A stretch of DNA of 60,102 bases from Heterotrichella gracilis. Taxonomy: Eukaryota > Sar > Xanthophyceae > Tribonematales > Xanthonemataceae. A program made the translations under genes and the position numbers. Where the stretch lies: contig JAULBX010025498.1 of NCBI GenBank assembly GCA_032358255.1, forward strand, positions 1 to 60,102. The letters run 5' to 3'. This document shows, piece by piece, positions 12,201-24,248 of the stretch; the first letter of the stretch is position 1; every line of letters starts with the position of its first letter. The notes beneath the pieces are model-generated. The model was not told the origin of the DNA, searched no databases, and saw nothing but the letters and a program-made list of their open reading frames with translations.

Positions 12201-15200
12201 CAGGCACCTCACGGCCTAATCACGTGCAACCCCCACTGTGTAGCATGTGGGGATTAGCACTGCATCCCAGCCACCACTATCCTCCCAAACCCACCCACCC
12301 ACACTCCGCAACACACCCCACTCTCCCTCCCACCACAGCGCCCAACCGCTAGAAGTTCGCATGCGGGCCCCCCTGGCGGTATTCAACTGGGGTCTAGAGG
12401 GACGCTCCCCAGCTCAGGTGATGGTGGCCTTAAACCCTAAACCCTCAATTATGAACCCTAAACAATGTTCAATTGGGGGTCTGGAGGGACTCCTGGGCTT
12501 AGGTGATGGTGACCCTAAACCCTAAACCCTGAACCCTAAATCCTAATCCATGCACATTATTTAATTGGGGCCAGGAGGGGCGCTCCCAAGTCCAGGTGAT
12601 GCGCATTCTGATATTGCTTTGCCTCTCACCTGCCTTGAAGTTATTCCCTGCCTTTTGAAGATCTTGTGTGGTTCGGAACCCTAAACTCTAGGGGTTCTGC
12701 TTCACCCTGCGTGTCTCCTGTTTCAACTGGTGTGGCCCAGGAAGGGTGTTGCATCAATCTTGACCATTTTCAGTCCCAATTGCTGTACAACAAATTATGG
12801 ATTACGCTGATGTCGCATGCTTTAAGCAGGTGGTGCATGCGCTGGCGGCCAGCGGGGCCTATTGTTTGGTGCCCCTGGCCCCCTCGGAAAAGGACCAAAA
12901 TGCCTTCCGGGGCCTGGATTCGCTGCTGGTGATGATGCAGTTTGCCAGCACTGCACAGCAGTTTTTGCAGGAGGAGCTGCATGCCGGGGAACAGGTGTGT
13001 GGCTGGGGATTTAGCAAGCTCCACAAACCCTAAGCATAAAACCCTAAACTGTTCCTGCAGCAGGAGCTGGATCCCGGGGAGCAGGTGCGTGGTTGGGTGT
13101 TAGAAAGGTCCACAAACCCTTGATTCTGAACCCTGACCTCCATACCCTAAACCCTAAACTGGTGATGATGCAGTTTGCCAGCACTGCACAGCAGTTCTTG
13201 GAGCAGGAGCTGCATCCCAGGGAGCAGGTGCGTGGCTGGGATTAACAAGCTCCACAAAAACCTACATTTCCAACCCCCCCCCCCCCCTGAAGGCCAACCC
13301 TTAGGCACCTCCTCACTCCCTGGTACACCAGCTGGAAGAGCAGGATGAGGCGCTCATCAAAGCTAAGCAACAACACAGCAGGCACATCCCCACCCAGAAT
13401 TTCCCCTCTGTTTCCCCTCCATTTTCACCCATGTTCAATCCCACCCTTGCAGGCCAAACCTTCAGGCATCCACCTTACCCAATTTCCAATATCTTCCAAT
13501 GCAGGCCAAACCCTCAGGCCCCACCCACTCCTTAGTGCAAAAGCTGGAGGAAGAAAATGAGGCACTCATTGAAGCCGAGCAACGACACATCGTGCACATC
13601 TCCCCCCAGCAACCTCCCCGTTTCACCAACCAGTCCTACACCCCTCCTCCCCTGGCGGTGGTCCTGCCCCACCATCTGGTTTCAGAAGCTGTTGAGATGT
13701 TTCTGGGGCTCAACATCCCGGTCTATGTGTGCAACCCCGAGTCCACCACGTGCAAGACTGGGCCTTCAAAAGTGGGGCGGGAGGCGGCGGCGTACCTGTC
13801 ATTCATTATCAACCACTGGCACTGCCTCCCAGGTGTGTCCAGAACCCTACCCTCTGCAACCTTTGGGGTTAAATGTTTCACACAAAGTTGGGCGGGAGGC
13901 GGCAAAATATGTTAATACGATTTTTCCACATAAATATATTATACAATCAATAATACGTTCCTATTATCTATTTTATTGCCTCCCAGATGTGATGGTCTTC
14001 TTGCATGGCCACATGGCCGCCACGTGGCATCAGGACGGGAGCATTGATGGCATCTTCTCCCAGGTGTGCTTCAAGGGGGGATACAAGAGCTTCAACATGC
14101 TGCTGAATCAGGTATGGCGCACCAGCTCAACCCCTAAACCCTAAACCCTAAACCCTGCACCCGGTTGGGCTACAAGAGCTTCAGCATGCTGCTGAACCAG
14201 GTATGGCAAACCAGCTCAACCTCTAAACCCTAAACCCTAAACCCTGCACCCGGTTGGGCTACAAGAGCTTCAGCATGCTGCTGAACCAGGTATGGCAAAC
14301 CAGCTCAACCCCTAAACACTAAACCCTAACCCTAAACCCTAAACCCGGTCGGGCTACAAGAGCTTCAGCATGCTGCTGAACCAGGTGTGGCGACCCGCTC
14401 AACCCTAAACCCTACACGGGATATTCTACATGTTTGTGCTGCCGTTCCAGGTATGAGGGACTTTGCTCAACCCCTAGACACCCAACCCTAAGCCCTAAAT
14501 TATAAACCATGAACCCTGAACTCGTGTGCTGCCTCTCCAAGGGTTGGATGCCCCTGGGGACAGCGCCTACACTGCATGTGAGGAAGCCAGCTGGCACACT
14601 GGCAAATGCATGGAAACCCTAAACCCCAAAACCCGTTTGGTGCCATTGCTGGTATGGGGTCATGTTGAACCCTAAAGTAGGGTTTAATTCCTTTCTAATT
14701 ACTCCCGTGAATTCCTTTAGGATTGGAGGCACCTGGGGTCAACGCTGGCGCCTCACGTGCGGAAGCGAGCTGCCACATTGGCGAGTGCATATAGCGCGGC
14801 ATGGGAGGAGTGGGTTGGGCAGTACATGGGCGCACCCCCTGCGCGGTTCCAAGGGGTGTGCTGCGCGCAGTTTTGGGTGAGGAGGGAACGGGTGGCAGCT
14901 CGACCCTTGGAGCTCTACCAGGCGGCGTATGACTATGTGATGGGGAAGGGGTACGATGCGGGCGTGGTGATGGAGGTTTTGTGGCAGACCATTTTGGGTG
15001 AAGAGGCGGTGTTATTTCCGGAGCTGTTTACTGATCAATACTACAACAATTCGGGGATGCGGTACCCTGTGAAAATCCCCGGGGAGGTGCTGCGGTCCTA
15101 CAGGGGGGCTGGGTGCAGCGAGGGTGAGATAGGGTTGCTAGGTTATTTGCGGACGCTGAACACCACGTGGCAGTTCTTCAACCAGAGCCTGCCGGCCACC

Positions 15201-15218
15201 TCTGTGTTTAGGATTTGA
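9292..15218 (+). CDS. type II membrane protein: GT8-like domain fused to DUF3431 domain, 10 exons
   Basis: Exons: 9292-9468, 9947-10097, 10341-10464, 10857-11113, 11668-11875, 12339-12417, 12830-12994, 13505-13832, 13987-14111, 14721-15218; 2112 nt, 703 aa, all phases consistent. Residues 11-30 form a signal anchor (YPLALLALVACGALVAW). A GT8/glycogenin-like domain follows: AVVTILNSDAGLP, ALVTLESWRVF, HDFVVLVVV and LHVWQLTEYDRVLFL. The DxD expected after LFL is replaced by TLGS (residues 198-201), so sugar-nucleotide binding may be lost. A charged linker (LEEENEALIEAEQRH) leads into DUF3431 signatures: VGREAAAYLSFIINHW, VMVFLHGH and QFWVRRERVAARPLELY. Its role is probably glycan-related in the Golgi, but DUF3431 has no function I can assign. 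An alternative is two adjacent genes, but no stop, start or phase break separates the halves. Confidence 0.75.
10709..10754. repeat. perfect-armed inverted repeat in intron 3 (hairpin copy 1)
   Basis: Arms AGGAGGACTTTAATA and TATTAAAGTCCTCCT flank a short AT-rich centre (ATATCA ... TGATG). It lies in the intron between exons 3 and 4 of the GT8/DUF3431 gene. A related element sits at 24502-24538. Confidence 0.8.
11415..12600 (+). repeat. exon-edge copies around exons 5 and 6 of the GT8/DUF3431 gene
   Basis: The exon 5 acceptor edge (GCAGAAGCC) recurs at about 11421, 11453 and 11536 before the true one at 11668. The 11536 copy extends for about 80 nt. The exon 5 donor edge recurs at about 12010-12100. 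The exon 6 donor edge (encoding FNWGLEGRSPAQ) recurs twice, at about 12466-12520 and 12560-12600. CCCTAAA-type tracts separate the exon 6 copies. Confidence 0.85.
13055..14600 (+). repeat. exon-edge copies around exons 7-10 of the GT8/DUF3431 gene
   Basis: The exon 7 donor edge (MMQFASTAQQFL..EL.P.EQ) recurs at about 13055-13085 and 13163-13230. The exon 8 acceptor edge recurs at about 13295-13380 and 13448-13475. A fragment of exon 8 (VGREAAKY) lies at about 13885-13912. The exon 9 donor edge (GYKSFSMLLNQ, then GTATGG) recurs three times at 14160-14200, 14252-14292 and 14346-14386, separated by CCCTAAA runs. A degraded exon 10 acceptor edge lies at about 14538-14605. Confidence 0.9.
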
Positions 15219-15371
15219 AGAGGGGGGTGGAGCCCGAGGGGCAATTTGTGGGGCTGGCATAAATATCGCAAAGAATTTCCATTTTCTTTTCAATTTAAAT
15301 GAGCATGTGCCTGTGTGCCTTCGCCAATGTGGATACTTGCAACTGGTGTGCGCATGTTGTGTTGGAAAACA

Positions 15372-15377
15372 AATAAA
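15372..15377 (+). terminator. candidate AATAAA polyadenylation signal
   Basis: AATAAA lies about 155 nt after the GT8/DUF3431 stop codon, in an AT-richer stretch. It is a motif match only. Green algae often use TGTAA instead. Confidence 0.3.
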
Positions 15378-15773
15378 CGTTCATTACTAGGTGTTCAGAA
15401 AGAATTTCTTTTCCCAAAAGTTGTGATGTTTTGTTGAAATACCGTACATTACCTCAGGCATGCCTGAACAGCTACTATAAATATCGCCACACTGCCATAA
15501 CAGCGTCGCAACCGCGTGTATCACCGATACACTGGGCAGCAGGGTGCCTCCCACGAGGCTCTAGCCGTGATGCATGCATATGCTTTACATGCTCATCACG
15601 CCGCAAAACAGTCCTATGCACTCGCGCACCGCTGCGTTGATCTGGCAAGTCGCCCACTGCCATGGCTTACCAAGCAATAATACTGGACAACTGACGGAGG
15701 AATAACTGTCGTTATCGTTGCCCTGCGAGTCACTGGTGATTCTGTGAACATAGCATAGCTCGTACTTGTGTAT

Positions 15774-17784
15774 ATGGCCGGAGCTAGCAGCTCACACGCT
15801 CGGAGCATGCTGCATAAACTGGGCGCTGGCAGATATGCTGGGCTCATAAAGGCCTCGCTTACGAGTGGTGGAGTGATGACAGGTGGGCTCATGCCAGCAA
15901 TGCAACCTCTTGTAGTCTTTATATCTGTACTACAAGTCCCTTGTAATTAGCCATTCAGCCAGCCTTTGGGTTCCAAGTCTCATACGCTGCAAGTGTCTTG
16001 ATAGTCTCAATACCTAGTGGTGACTGGCATGTCTCATGCCAGCTGGTGCAGTGCAGTTTCTTGTAGCCTCTTGTAGCCGTCGTGTAGCCTCGTGCAGTGC
16101 AGTGTAGTGTAGTCGCTTGTATCTGTGCCACAGTCTCTTATACTGCAAGTCTCGTGAAGCCTCGCTTACTAGTGGTGGTGTGACGACAGGCATGGCTAAC
16201 ATGCACCAAGGAACCAACACACTTATAGCACTAGTCCAGCGCAGTCTCCGAGAGGCTATGCGGTATAGCCTCTTGGCAACCTGTGCTAGAAGCTCTTGTA
16301 CCTCGTGTAGTCAGTCTCTTGTAGCCTCTTGTACCGATTGTAGTCAGTCTCTTGTAGCCTCTTGTACCCAACCGTCTAGCAGGTGAACAGGTGCGCTCCC
16401 TCACAAGCTCTACCCTCTTGTAGCCTGGGCAACTGACAGCACTGTACTTTGCAGTCGGTGACGTGATATACCAGTCCTTCGAGCAGTCTCAAGGCCTCAC
16501 ACCAGCATACGATTGGAAGCGAACAGCTAGGTTCACAGTTGTGGGTGCAACGTTGCATGGCCCCTTCTTCTACCAGGGGTTCAAGCTCATTGACAAGCTG
16601 TTTGGGGATGCAATGGGCATGCCTTCCTTGGTGAGTTCGGGTTCGGCCTAGCCCATGGTCTGCATGCTGTGTATTTGGCTTCCAAAGAGCTATGTGCAAA
16701 CGTGTTTGGTCAGGATCCAAAGGGAGGTGGAATGTTGCCCGTACACCTGGACAATGCTCCCGTCAGATATGCTAAAGTGGGTAATTGATCAATACAAGGA
16801 ACAGTGTGAGCAGTGAGCTGTTTAGGGTTTGGAGTTTAGGGATTAGGGTGAGCGAACTGCACCAGATACCGATGGCTGATGAGCACTTCCCATCTCATGC
16901 TTCAGGCGATCAAGAAGGCTGCGTTCGGCCACCTCACGCTTTTCCCGACCTACCTCTGCGCGCTCTCTGGGTACATGGGACTCATGGAGGTGAGTCAATC
17001 AGAAGAAGGAATAGAATTGCTCATATGGGTTATCTGTCATAATAAATAGTCCTATTATTAGCTTCTTGCCCTTGCCGTCGTGCACTTCGGTACTGAATTG
17101 GCATCCTTCATTACTTACAAGCCCTATGATATCCAGGGGAAGACAGTGGACGAGACGAAATACAAGATACAGCACACCTTTGTGCCCATGTGGGTCGGGG
17201 GCACGGTGATCTGGCCCGCAGCAAATGTCGTCAACTTCACCTACATACCTCCCTCCCACCGAATGCTGTACATCAACTGCATGGGCGTGCTCTGGAACTC
17301 CTTCCTGAGGTGAGAATACGGCTGCAGTCGACCATGCCGCCTGATTTTCAACGAGGGTAAATAAAGTGATCAAGCAACCACCGAAAAGAAAAGAATGGAA
17401 GGGTACGCGCAAATGCATGGGGCACAGTGGCGTCACAAGGCACAATGTCTGTTCCCTGTTTGATGCTTTGAGCCCTTGCTTGGGATCGACCACTGGAGGC
17501 CACTGTGTTGGAACCCATATTCGCTGGTACACCATCACCAGAACCTGCATGGCATGACACCGAATGTGCCTGTCAAGTAAAATCCTTGTAAATCTTGTTG
17601 GCAATAAGCCGATGACGGCTGGGAATGCCTTTTGTTTGTTTGTTTGTTTGTTTGTTTGTTTGTTTGTTTGTAAATCTTGTTGAAACACAGCGACTGACTG
17701 CGTGGACTCCCTCCTACCAGTTACAGCAACGCCAAGTATGGCGAGAATCCAGCTACAGAATACACTGCGGCAGAGGTAGACTAG
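15774..17784 (+). CDS. Mpv17/PMP22/Sym1 family membrane protein, 6 exons
   Basis: Exons: 15774-15882, 16455-16630, 16714-16776, 16906-16989, 17137-17309, 17721-17784; 669 nt, 222 aa with consistent phases. Family hallmarks appear in order: GGVMTVGDVIYQ (TxxxGD..Q), GPFFYQGFKLID, LTLFPTYL, YMGLMEGKT, FVPMWVGGTVIWPAANVVNF and PPSHRMLYINCMGVLWNSFLS. Four hydrophobic segments are expected. Members sit in peroxisomal, mitochondrial or plastid inner membranes as small channels or solute pores; the organelle cannot be told here. Exon 3 (63 nt) is the least certain exon, but it keeps the frame. Intron 1 carries a decayed copy of the exon 1 donor edge (16150-16193), where GT has become GC, and a CTTGTAGCC-type tandem repeat. 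Confidence 0.85.
16295..16375 (+). repeat. tandem repeat in Mpv17 intron 1
   Basis: About 33-nt units containing GTAGTCAGTCTCTTGTAGCC repeat twice. Shorter CTTGTAGCC versions occur upstream (about 16056-16095). Confidence 0.7.
17629..17671 (+). repeat. (TTTG)n microsatellite
   Basis: An uninterrupted TTTG run lies in the last intron of the Mpv17-family gene. Confidence 0.95.
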
Positions 17785-19615
17785 GTAACAATGCCACATC
17801 CAGCATTGCTGGGGAGCGCGAGGTGAGAGATTTTTCATGCAACGAGCGGCGCATGTGGTCAACGAGCGGCACTTGTACTTCCTATCTAAGGGTATCAGGG
17901 AGGTAAGGTTTATTCCCCCTATCTAAGGGTATCGGGCGGGGAATTTTGTATTCTCCCTGGAGTTTTCCCCTATGTTGGAACTTTTGCCTGGCGATCTGGT
18001 TACTGCCAGAGCACTGCCGCATGACCCTGCACTGTTTTTGCACGGCAGGTGTTGTGCTTGCCAGTGGCTGGTGGGGTTTTCCCACTGACAATTTTCCCCG
18101 GTGCACCTCACTTTGTGCGCGGTACTTGGGCAGCAAGTCTAGAGAATCGTAACTTGCTGTGGGTCCAGTTTTCGGCAAATTTTCCCTGCATTGCCCGGTT
18201 GCCAGTGTTGCACCACTGGACATTTGTAGAGGGGGACGTCGTCTACATGTGTAGTACCGTACTACATATAGTATCACTTGTGCTAGCTTTTTTTGCAAAT
18301 TGCAAATTTTTTGTTGGCATCAATTTGAATCATGGCCAGTGTTACCCGGTGCAGCCAGACTCATGCCAAGTTTGCGTTTTTTTACAAGCAAGCTCAGGAT
18401 CCCAGGCTTGGCTGACTTCACAACCAGGCACCCGGTTGCAATTAACGATTTTTCTGGTTGAGGCATGTATATGCACGGTGCTTGATGAATAAGTGCAAGA
18501 TTTTCCGGTAGCCGTGTGTGGCATGGCATTGCCACGTGTACAGTGCTAGGCTCCACTACCACCACTAGTGGTAGCTACCACTTAGTCTACCACATGCTGA
18601 GCAACTGCCTGATGAATATATTATGAGAGCACGTCGATTCGACACCATGCGCCCCGTGCTGCACAAATTGTATCTAAGTTGACTGTTCAGTTTACCATGG
18701 TGGTTAGCCAGGGTTTACTAATTTGTGACATTTCTATAGCATAAAATGGGGGACCCGCCGGGTCATTTCTGCTCAACACTACGTAGTATGAGGCGCGCCA
18801 GTCGTCTCAGGGGACCCTGCTGTGCCTGACTCAGTGAGCGGCATTGCTATTGTTTTGACACGATTGGTGAGCTCCAGCACGAATCTTTAGAGTGACACTG
18901 TAAGAATATTCATATACGTTCACAAAGCCATCAGTTAGTGTCATGAACGTATGCCCAGGACGGCTGCAGGTAGCAATAGTTGCTGATGTCAGTTACTGTA
19001 CTGCATGACTGCCACAGTGTGCACTGCCAGCCTGGGGTGCCATTGCAATAATGCCTGGCATGCCATAATCATTGCAATGATTGCAATAATTGACGCCAAC
19101 TGTTGTCACAACAACCACCGTACAAATTGATGTGAACATGTTATGTTGCATACACCAATAACCGTTTACAGTGCCGCATCTGTCCCAGTCTATTGACTGC
19201 AGAGTGTACAGGACCGTTATGAACCTTCACTGAATAGTATCGTAAGCACTTGAGCCCAGTTGCCAACTTCAGCGAAGAGCATCATCCGACGCGTCCATGC
19301 GAGCCCCTTTACTGTAACAGCATGGCCTGCAACCCCATGCTTCAACTGTTGTTACACACTGAGGGTTACCGTTGCCATTGCCACAAAAAGTGCCATCAGA
19401 GGTCATAATGCTGCGACCCAGCACGACAAAAAAACCCAACGTTTCCCTGAACATGGCAGCGTCACTATCGCCTACAACCACTGACCCTTCCCCTGACTGT
19501 GGTCACCCACCCCGGAAAATCATTTAGTACACTGATTTCAGTTTGCTCTCTCCATTAGTACCTCCTCAACTTGTGGTTGCTGTGGAACACTTGTCATCTC
19601 ATATGAATGCTCCTT
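17785..19615. other. intergenic, no gene seen
   Basis: This lies between convergent genes (Mpv17-family plus, heme oxygenase minus). The sequence is not coding-like. It contains small palindromes (CTACCACTAGTGGTAG near 18556) and an AT-rich stretch of ATTGCAAT-type inverted repeats at about 19040-19095. Confidence 0.5.
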
Positions 19616-22600
19616 TCAGTTCACAATGAGCCTCAGCAGTTGTCCCGAAGACTGCACCAAACAACGTGACAGATCAGTAGGCAGGGGCAAAAAAGAGGGT
19701 GGAGGCGACGCAAATGAGTCACAGAACAAATGAATTTCCAGGCCCATTCAGTTGACAATGGAGCCTCCGCAGTTGTGCCGAAAACAGCACCAAACAACGT
19801 GATCGGTGAGCTTGCTACGAGGAGGAGTAAGGGACACACACACAAGGCACAACGCAATGAACCCCACGCAATGGTTGCAGGTCAAACTAGCATGCACACA
19901 TCCAACCAGTAGCAGCGCTCAAGGTGCTACATCACACACACTGGCACTGCAACTCTGCCACTGGCCCTTTCAATGCGCTGGCATAGAGCCCACCTTTACA
20001 GCTAAGGTGGGTCACCTGGCTGAACTTTTTTATTATGAATTTCACATGTTATGATAAACTTCATAAAATCTCTTCATTTACTGGTTATTGATTGCATGCT
20101 CTAAACTCCAAATCCTGCCTCACCTGGAATGCCTTCTCGGTCTCTTGCAAGCACCGCTCCTTCTGCTCCGCGCTCCACCCCTCCGCCAGCGCATTAATGC
20201 TGTCGCGCACCCCTGTCAGCAGCGGCTTGTGGTCGCCCCCAGGGTACTGGTAGAACTCCAGCTTGGCGCCCTCGAGAGCCACCTCAGACACCTTGGCGCC
20301 GATCATGAACCCGCCCGCGGTGTGCGCAAAGTAGGTGTTGTAGTAGTGGCACATGAATGCGGGGGGGTCGGAGGTGGCGAGGGTTTGGAGCAGCCTGCGG
20401 CCACATGCCAGGAGATTAGGGTTTAGGGTTTAGGGGATGTGGTATTGGCACATGGTGGCGGGGTTTTTTAAAGGGGGTCTATAAAGGTGGCGGGCGTTTG
20501 TAAAGGTTTGAGCAGCCTGCGCCCACATGATAGCAGGGTCGGCACACACTGTTTAGGGTTGAGGGTTGAGGGGAGTATAGTAGTGGCACATACAGGCGGG
20601 GGGGGTCACAGGTGGCCTGGATTGGGCAGCCTGTGGCTACACGATAGCGGGGTCGACACAGCAAACACTCCACTGCCTGCCACCAACTCAACCCTAAACT
20701 CCTCACTTTATTATTATTATTATTATTACACGCGTACCGACAACAACGCCAGATCAGCAATCAGCCTTGCACAAGCATGCGCCACCCGTCCCTATCCTGG
20801 CATTGCTTGTACCATTTTGTGATGTTTCTCGCCTGCAAGTCCTTAGTGACGAGAGCAGCCCATGTGGCCTTGGGTCCTCACTTAACCCTAAATCCAAAAC
20901 CAGCAATCCATCCTAGGATACGAGCCCCTTCCCCTCCTTACTTTGCGTACTGCGCCCCTGGGCCGTCCTCGGTGGCTGCAGGCACCTCCAGCCCATACTT
21001 GTCGCTCATCCACTGGATGTCCTTGCGCAGGGCGGCTGAGCGCTCCAGGCCAGTGGACCGCAGACGCGCAACTGCAGGCAGCGGTAACGGGTAAGGCACA
21101 CGCATTCCAGCCAGATTTGCAGCTACCCTTAGATTGTCCGCATCCATGGGTGCGACCCAAAGCCATGAAATGCACCATGCCACACAACATTCAGGCCAGT
21201 GGACCGCAGCTGCGCAACTGCAGGCAGCGGTGATTGGTCAGAAACAAGCATTCCAGCCAAATTTGCAGCCAACAGAACTGCCTGCAGTCCAAAGCCATGC
21301 AATGCACCATGCCACAGCATGAGGCAAGGCAAGGCCATGTGTATGACATCGCAAAACGTACGATGGTCATTTTTCTAATTGCTTAACCCTTGTCGGCAAA
21401 ACCATCCTGGATCCCATCGAGTCCTTTGCCTAACAGTCAATCTGATGGGCTGTACATGCAACGCTATGCATACACCCCATTGTACTGATAACCACAGGCA
21501 TGGCCAGGATAACAATCAACGCCCTGCGCCACAGGGGCCAGATCGGCAAACACTCAATGCACGGGTCCCCACCACATGCTGCATGCTCCAATGCATGCAG
21601 CTAGCTGTCACTTACACTCATCGTTTGCCTCCACGATCCCCTCCATTGCCTCATACACCGCCAGTGACTCCACCAGGAATCGCAGGTAGCCCTCACGAGA
21701 AGGCTCCCACTGCAAGGACAAACCACAAATAGGATTTCCTTTGCGTGACATGGTAGATTGTGGCTAGGTTTAGGGATGCAGCAAGTCGCCGGTGGTGTGG
21801 CAGCATCGGTACGAGACCACTGCAGGCATCGTGACCCACATGTGGGTGCCATGCTTGCCACCTCAGGAAGCGTTTCCTTTGCAGTGCGATGCACGCATTG
21901 CAGTGCAACCCCTTGACTTGCGCATGCTAGTCCCCAATCCCCCACCTTTTGCACTGGTGTGGCGGCAGGGCGCTCCCCCTCCCTGGGTGCCTGGTCCTTG
22001 GTATGCAGCTTCATGGCAACCTTGCGCATCTCACCGATGAACCCTGTAGGGTTTTGTCAGTGACTTCACAGACTTTTTCATCATCTTAAGACTTCACACA
22101 CTTTGTAGCAAGGGGTGAAACTATTGCACTTTGTAGCAAGGGGTGAAACTATTGAAGCACCTCCAGCAGCCTTGTGAGCCCGGGATGGCTGCCTCAAAGT
22201 GACTGTCAAATCCCCGCAATGCACCCAATTTGCCCAAACAGCCAGGGACACCCCCGTATGACAAGGTATCGTACATTGCAAGACCCACAAGTGCACATCC
22301 ATGTGGTCGAGGCGCCAGTGCCCAAGCTGCCGCCCTCACCTTTGGTTGCGCTTGGATCCCGCACCGCAGGCCCATGGGCATGAATCACCACCTGCTGTCT
22401 TTGCACCCTAAACCCTAAACCCCTCAACAGGGTACACTGCGAAAACCTGAAGTACACCCAGGTGACCTATGAGGCGCCAGTGCCCAAGCTGCCGCCCTCA
22501 CCTTTGGTTGCGCTTGGATCCCGCACCGCAGGCCCATGGGCACGAACCACCACCTGCTGTCTTTGCCTGGAGTGCTGTACTGACACCCTGGAGGCACCCA

Positions 22601-22700
22601 CCCGGCCACTGAAACCCAGGTTCTGTGGTGGACCTGCCCTGGTTAGTGACACCCGCACAGCAGGTCGCTGCATAGTGCTGGTGACGTTCACAGCCTGCAT
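19616..22700 (-). CDS. HO1: plastid heme oxygenase, 6 exons
   Basis: Exons (minus): 22502-22700, 21946-22043, 21616-21709, 20942-21071, 20124-20394, 19616-19651; 828 nt, 275 aa, all phases consistent. It opens the heme ring to biliverdin with release of CO and iron, using ferredoxin in plastids. The N-terminal 60 residues are Arg/Ser/Val-rich and acid-poor, like a transit peptide; starts at 22700 or 22673 are both possible. Family motifs: GFIGEMRKVAMKLHTKDQA (with the proximal heme-ligand His), YLRFLVESLAVYEAME, STGLERSAALRKDIQW and HYYNTYFAHTAGGFMIG. The ending LLRLIVN comes from a tiny 36-nt last exon. Stopping at 20085 by reading through is an alternative, but exon 5 ends in a strong GTGAGG donor and the tiny exon restores the conserved plant-type C terminus. 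Confidence 0.92.
19742..19806 (-). repeat. decoy copy of the last heme oxygenase exon
   Basis: About 60 nt duplicate 19614-19674, including most of the 36-nt terminal exon. The copy's acceptor AG is mutated (GCTG in place of GCAG) and its stop is out of place, so it is probably unused. Confidence 0.8.
20430..20660 (-). repeat. acceptor-edge copies of heme oxygenase exon 5
   Basis: The exon 5 start with its acceptor recurs at about 20508-20530 and 20622-20645 (GAGCAGCCTGCG-type core). Fragments of the downstream CACAT...GCGGGGGGG run lie at 20449 and 20586. The true acceptor is at 20395-20397. In gene sense a CCCTAAA run precedes it. Confidence 0.8.
20708..20728 (+). repeat. (ATT)n microsatellite
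   Basis: A short uninterrupted TTA/ATT run lies in heme oxygenase intron 4. Confidence 0.9.
21185..21320 (-). repeat. acceptor-edge copy of heme oxygenase exon 4, without telomere repeats
   Basis: The segment 21048-21180 (start of exon 4, acceptor and upstream intron) recurs with moderate divergence at 21195-21320. Shared cores include GGCCAGTGGACCGCAG and AATGCACCATGCCACA. This shows that edge duplication can occur without heptamers. Confidence 0.85.
22315..22430 (-). repeat. donor-edge copy of heme oxygenase exon 1
   Basis: About 85 nt of the exon 1 end (encoding HGPAVRDPSATKG, then GTGAGG) are repeated nearly perfectly downstream of the true exon end at 22502. A CCCTAAACCCTAAACCCC run (plus strand) separates the two. 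Confidence 0.9.
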
Positions 22701-24248
22701 GGTTGGTTACTGGGCTGTACTAGGGTGCTGTGGCGCTAGCTTTGTGTTCTGTATAGTGGCACAGAATCAGCACCTGCGCACAGGACAGTGGGAAGTGCCT
22801 CGACCATACCAACAGTCAGCATGGCAAGGGAGAGTTGGGGATGCGCCACAACCAAGCCCAACACAGGATATACAGTATCATGGAGCTTTGCTATTGGCAG
22901 ACTGTGTTTGGACCTCAAGCTAACCGCATACGTGTAGACGAAGGTTGGAGGCATGGTTGGAGGGTCCAGCTTGGGCTGAGACATGGGCCAAGTAAGACTG
23001 CTACAGATATCACAATGAAGTGCACAAGGTGGAAACTTGGTTTGAGCCCAATAAATAAGAGGTTTCGTACATCACAAAGCGGCTACCACAGTGCTGATAA
23101 AGGCATGCAGTTTGCTGAACAACGGGCAGCGTGCAACAGGTGCTGTTCTCCACACAACATTGCAGATACTCTGTGCACCAACAACGACGAGACAGCACAT
23201 ACCAGTTATACCACCGCAAACCCACCTTGAGTATCAAAGCTGCCAAGAGTATGAGTGGTCTCGCGAAGTTTCCTTTGCTGTATGAGGTTGCTTGGTCTAC
23301 CAAACAACAGAACACCCAGTTGGTGAATAGGTGCAATGGCTACCAGTCTTTCGCATAATGCAACTATACCAGTCACAGATCGTTTCGGCGTCGAGCTGCT
23401 AAAACGGCTGCTGCTTTCTGTTGCGACATGGCAGCAAGCCTTGCGCTGCAGCCACGCACTGCAACGACGAGCTGCAGAGACACCAATAGGAGAGTGCCAG
23501 CTGGACGGATGACACGTGGCGCGCAACGAATGCCTGTAACTTTGTTTTTTCAGCTGCACAGTTTATGACCATGCATCTATGGCAGACGGCAGCCCAGCGC
23601 TCGACGTATCTACGGTGTGCATCTGGGTTGTGTGTTGCATTCACAAGGGTGTTGCCTGTCCAGTTGTATAAGCGTATGCTGCAGCTGCTTTTGCCGTGCA
23701 TCTGGGTGTTCAACTGCGTCGCAAAGTTCGACTAGCGTGCCAAGGGTTACTGCGTTATTTTTCCAGAGAGATTTTGTGCTATACTGTGGAAGGACATACT
23801 CGAGAGTATATGCTGTGACACCCATCTTTACTTTTGAGACATGCATGCCGTGACATTGCCGACATAGTTGTAGCTGGGCAATGTCCTGCCAGCCTCCATA
23901 ACTAGCGCTATGCTGTCCACCAGCTGGTTTGCTAACCAGGCTGGACGCTGTTGGACGTAAAATGCTCAGCACTTATTCAAAGCTCATGGTCATTATGCAA
24001 CCTCCCTGCCAGTATTGCTGAGGCTTGAACGCAACCTCAGGCTGAGTGTTCACTATGCAATAATTAGCTCAACCTTTGTATTGCCTGCGTTATATTTTTA
24101 AGAAGCAGTTTCTTACTCGTGCTGTTGGTTGGCATCCCTGCCTTAAGAAGTGCCCAGCTGTAGTAGAAACCAGTCTGCAACTCCATACTAAGGGCTGCAA
24201 CATCTCTCAGCGCACAGAGTACTGTCCCTTACCAGCTGTGCTGCAACA
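22701..24248. other. divergent intergenic region, no gene seen
   Basis: It lies between heme oxygenase (minus) and the CFAP157-like gene (plus), and should contain both promoters. Open frames here overlap on both strands and show no motif. Confidence 0.5.

Noticed and set aside
20085..20123. Read-through end of heme oxygenase exon 5 (VRQDLEF...)
   Set aside because: Exon 5 ends in a strong GTGAGG donor, and the 36-nt exon at 19616-19651 restores the conserved family C terminus.
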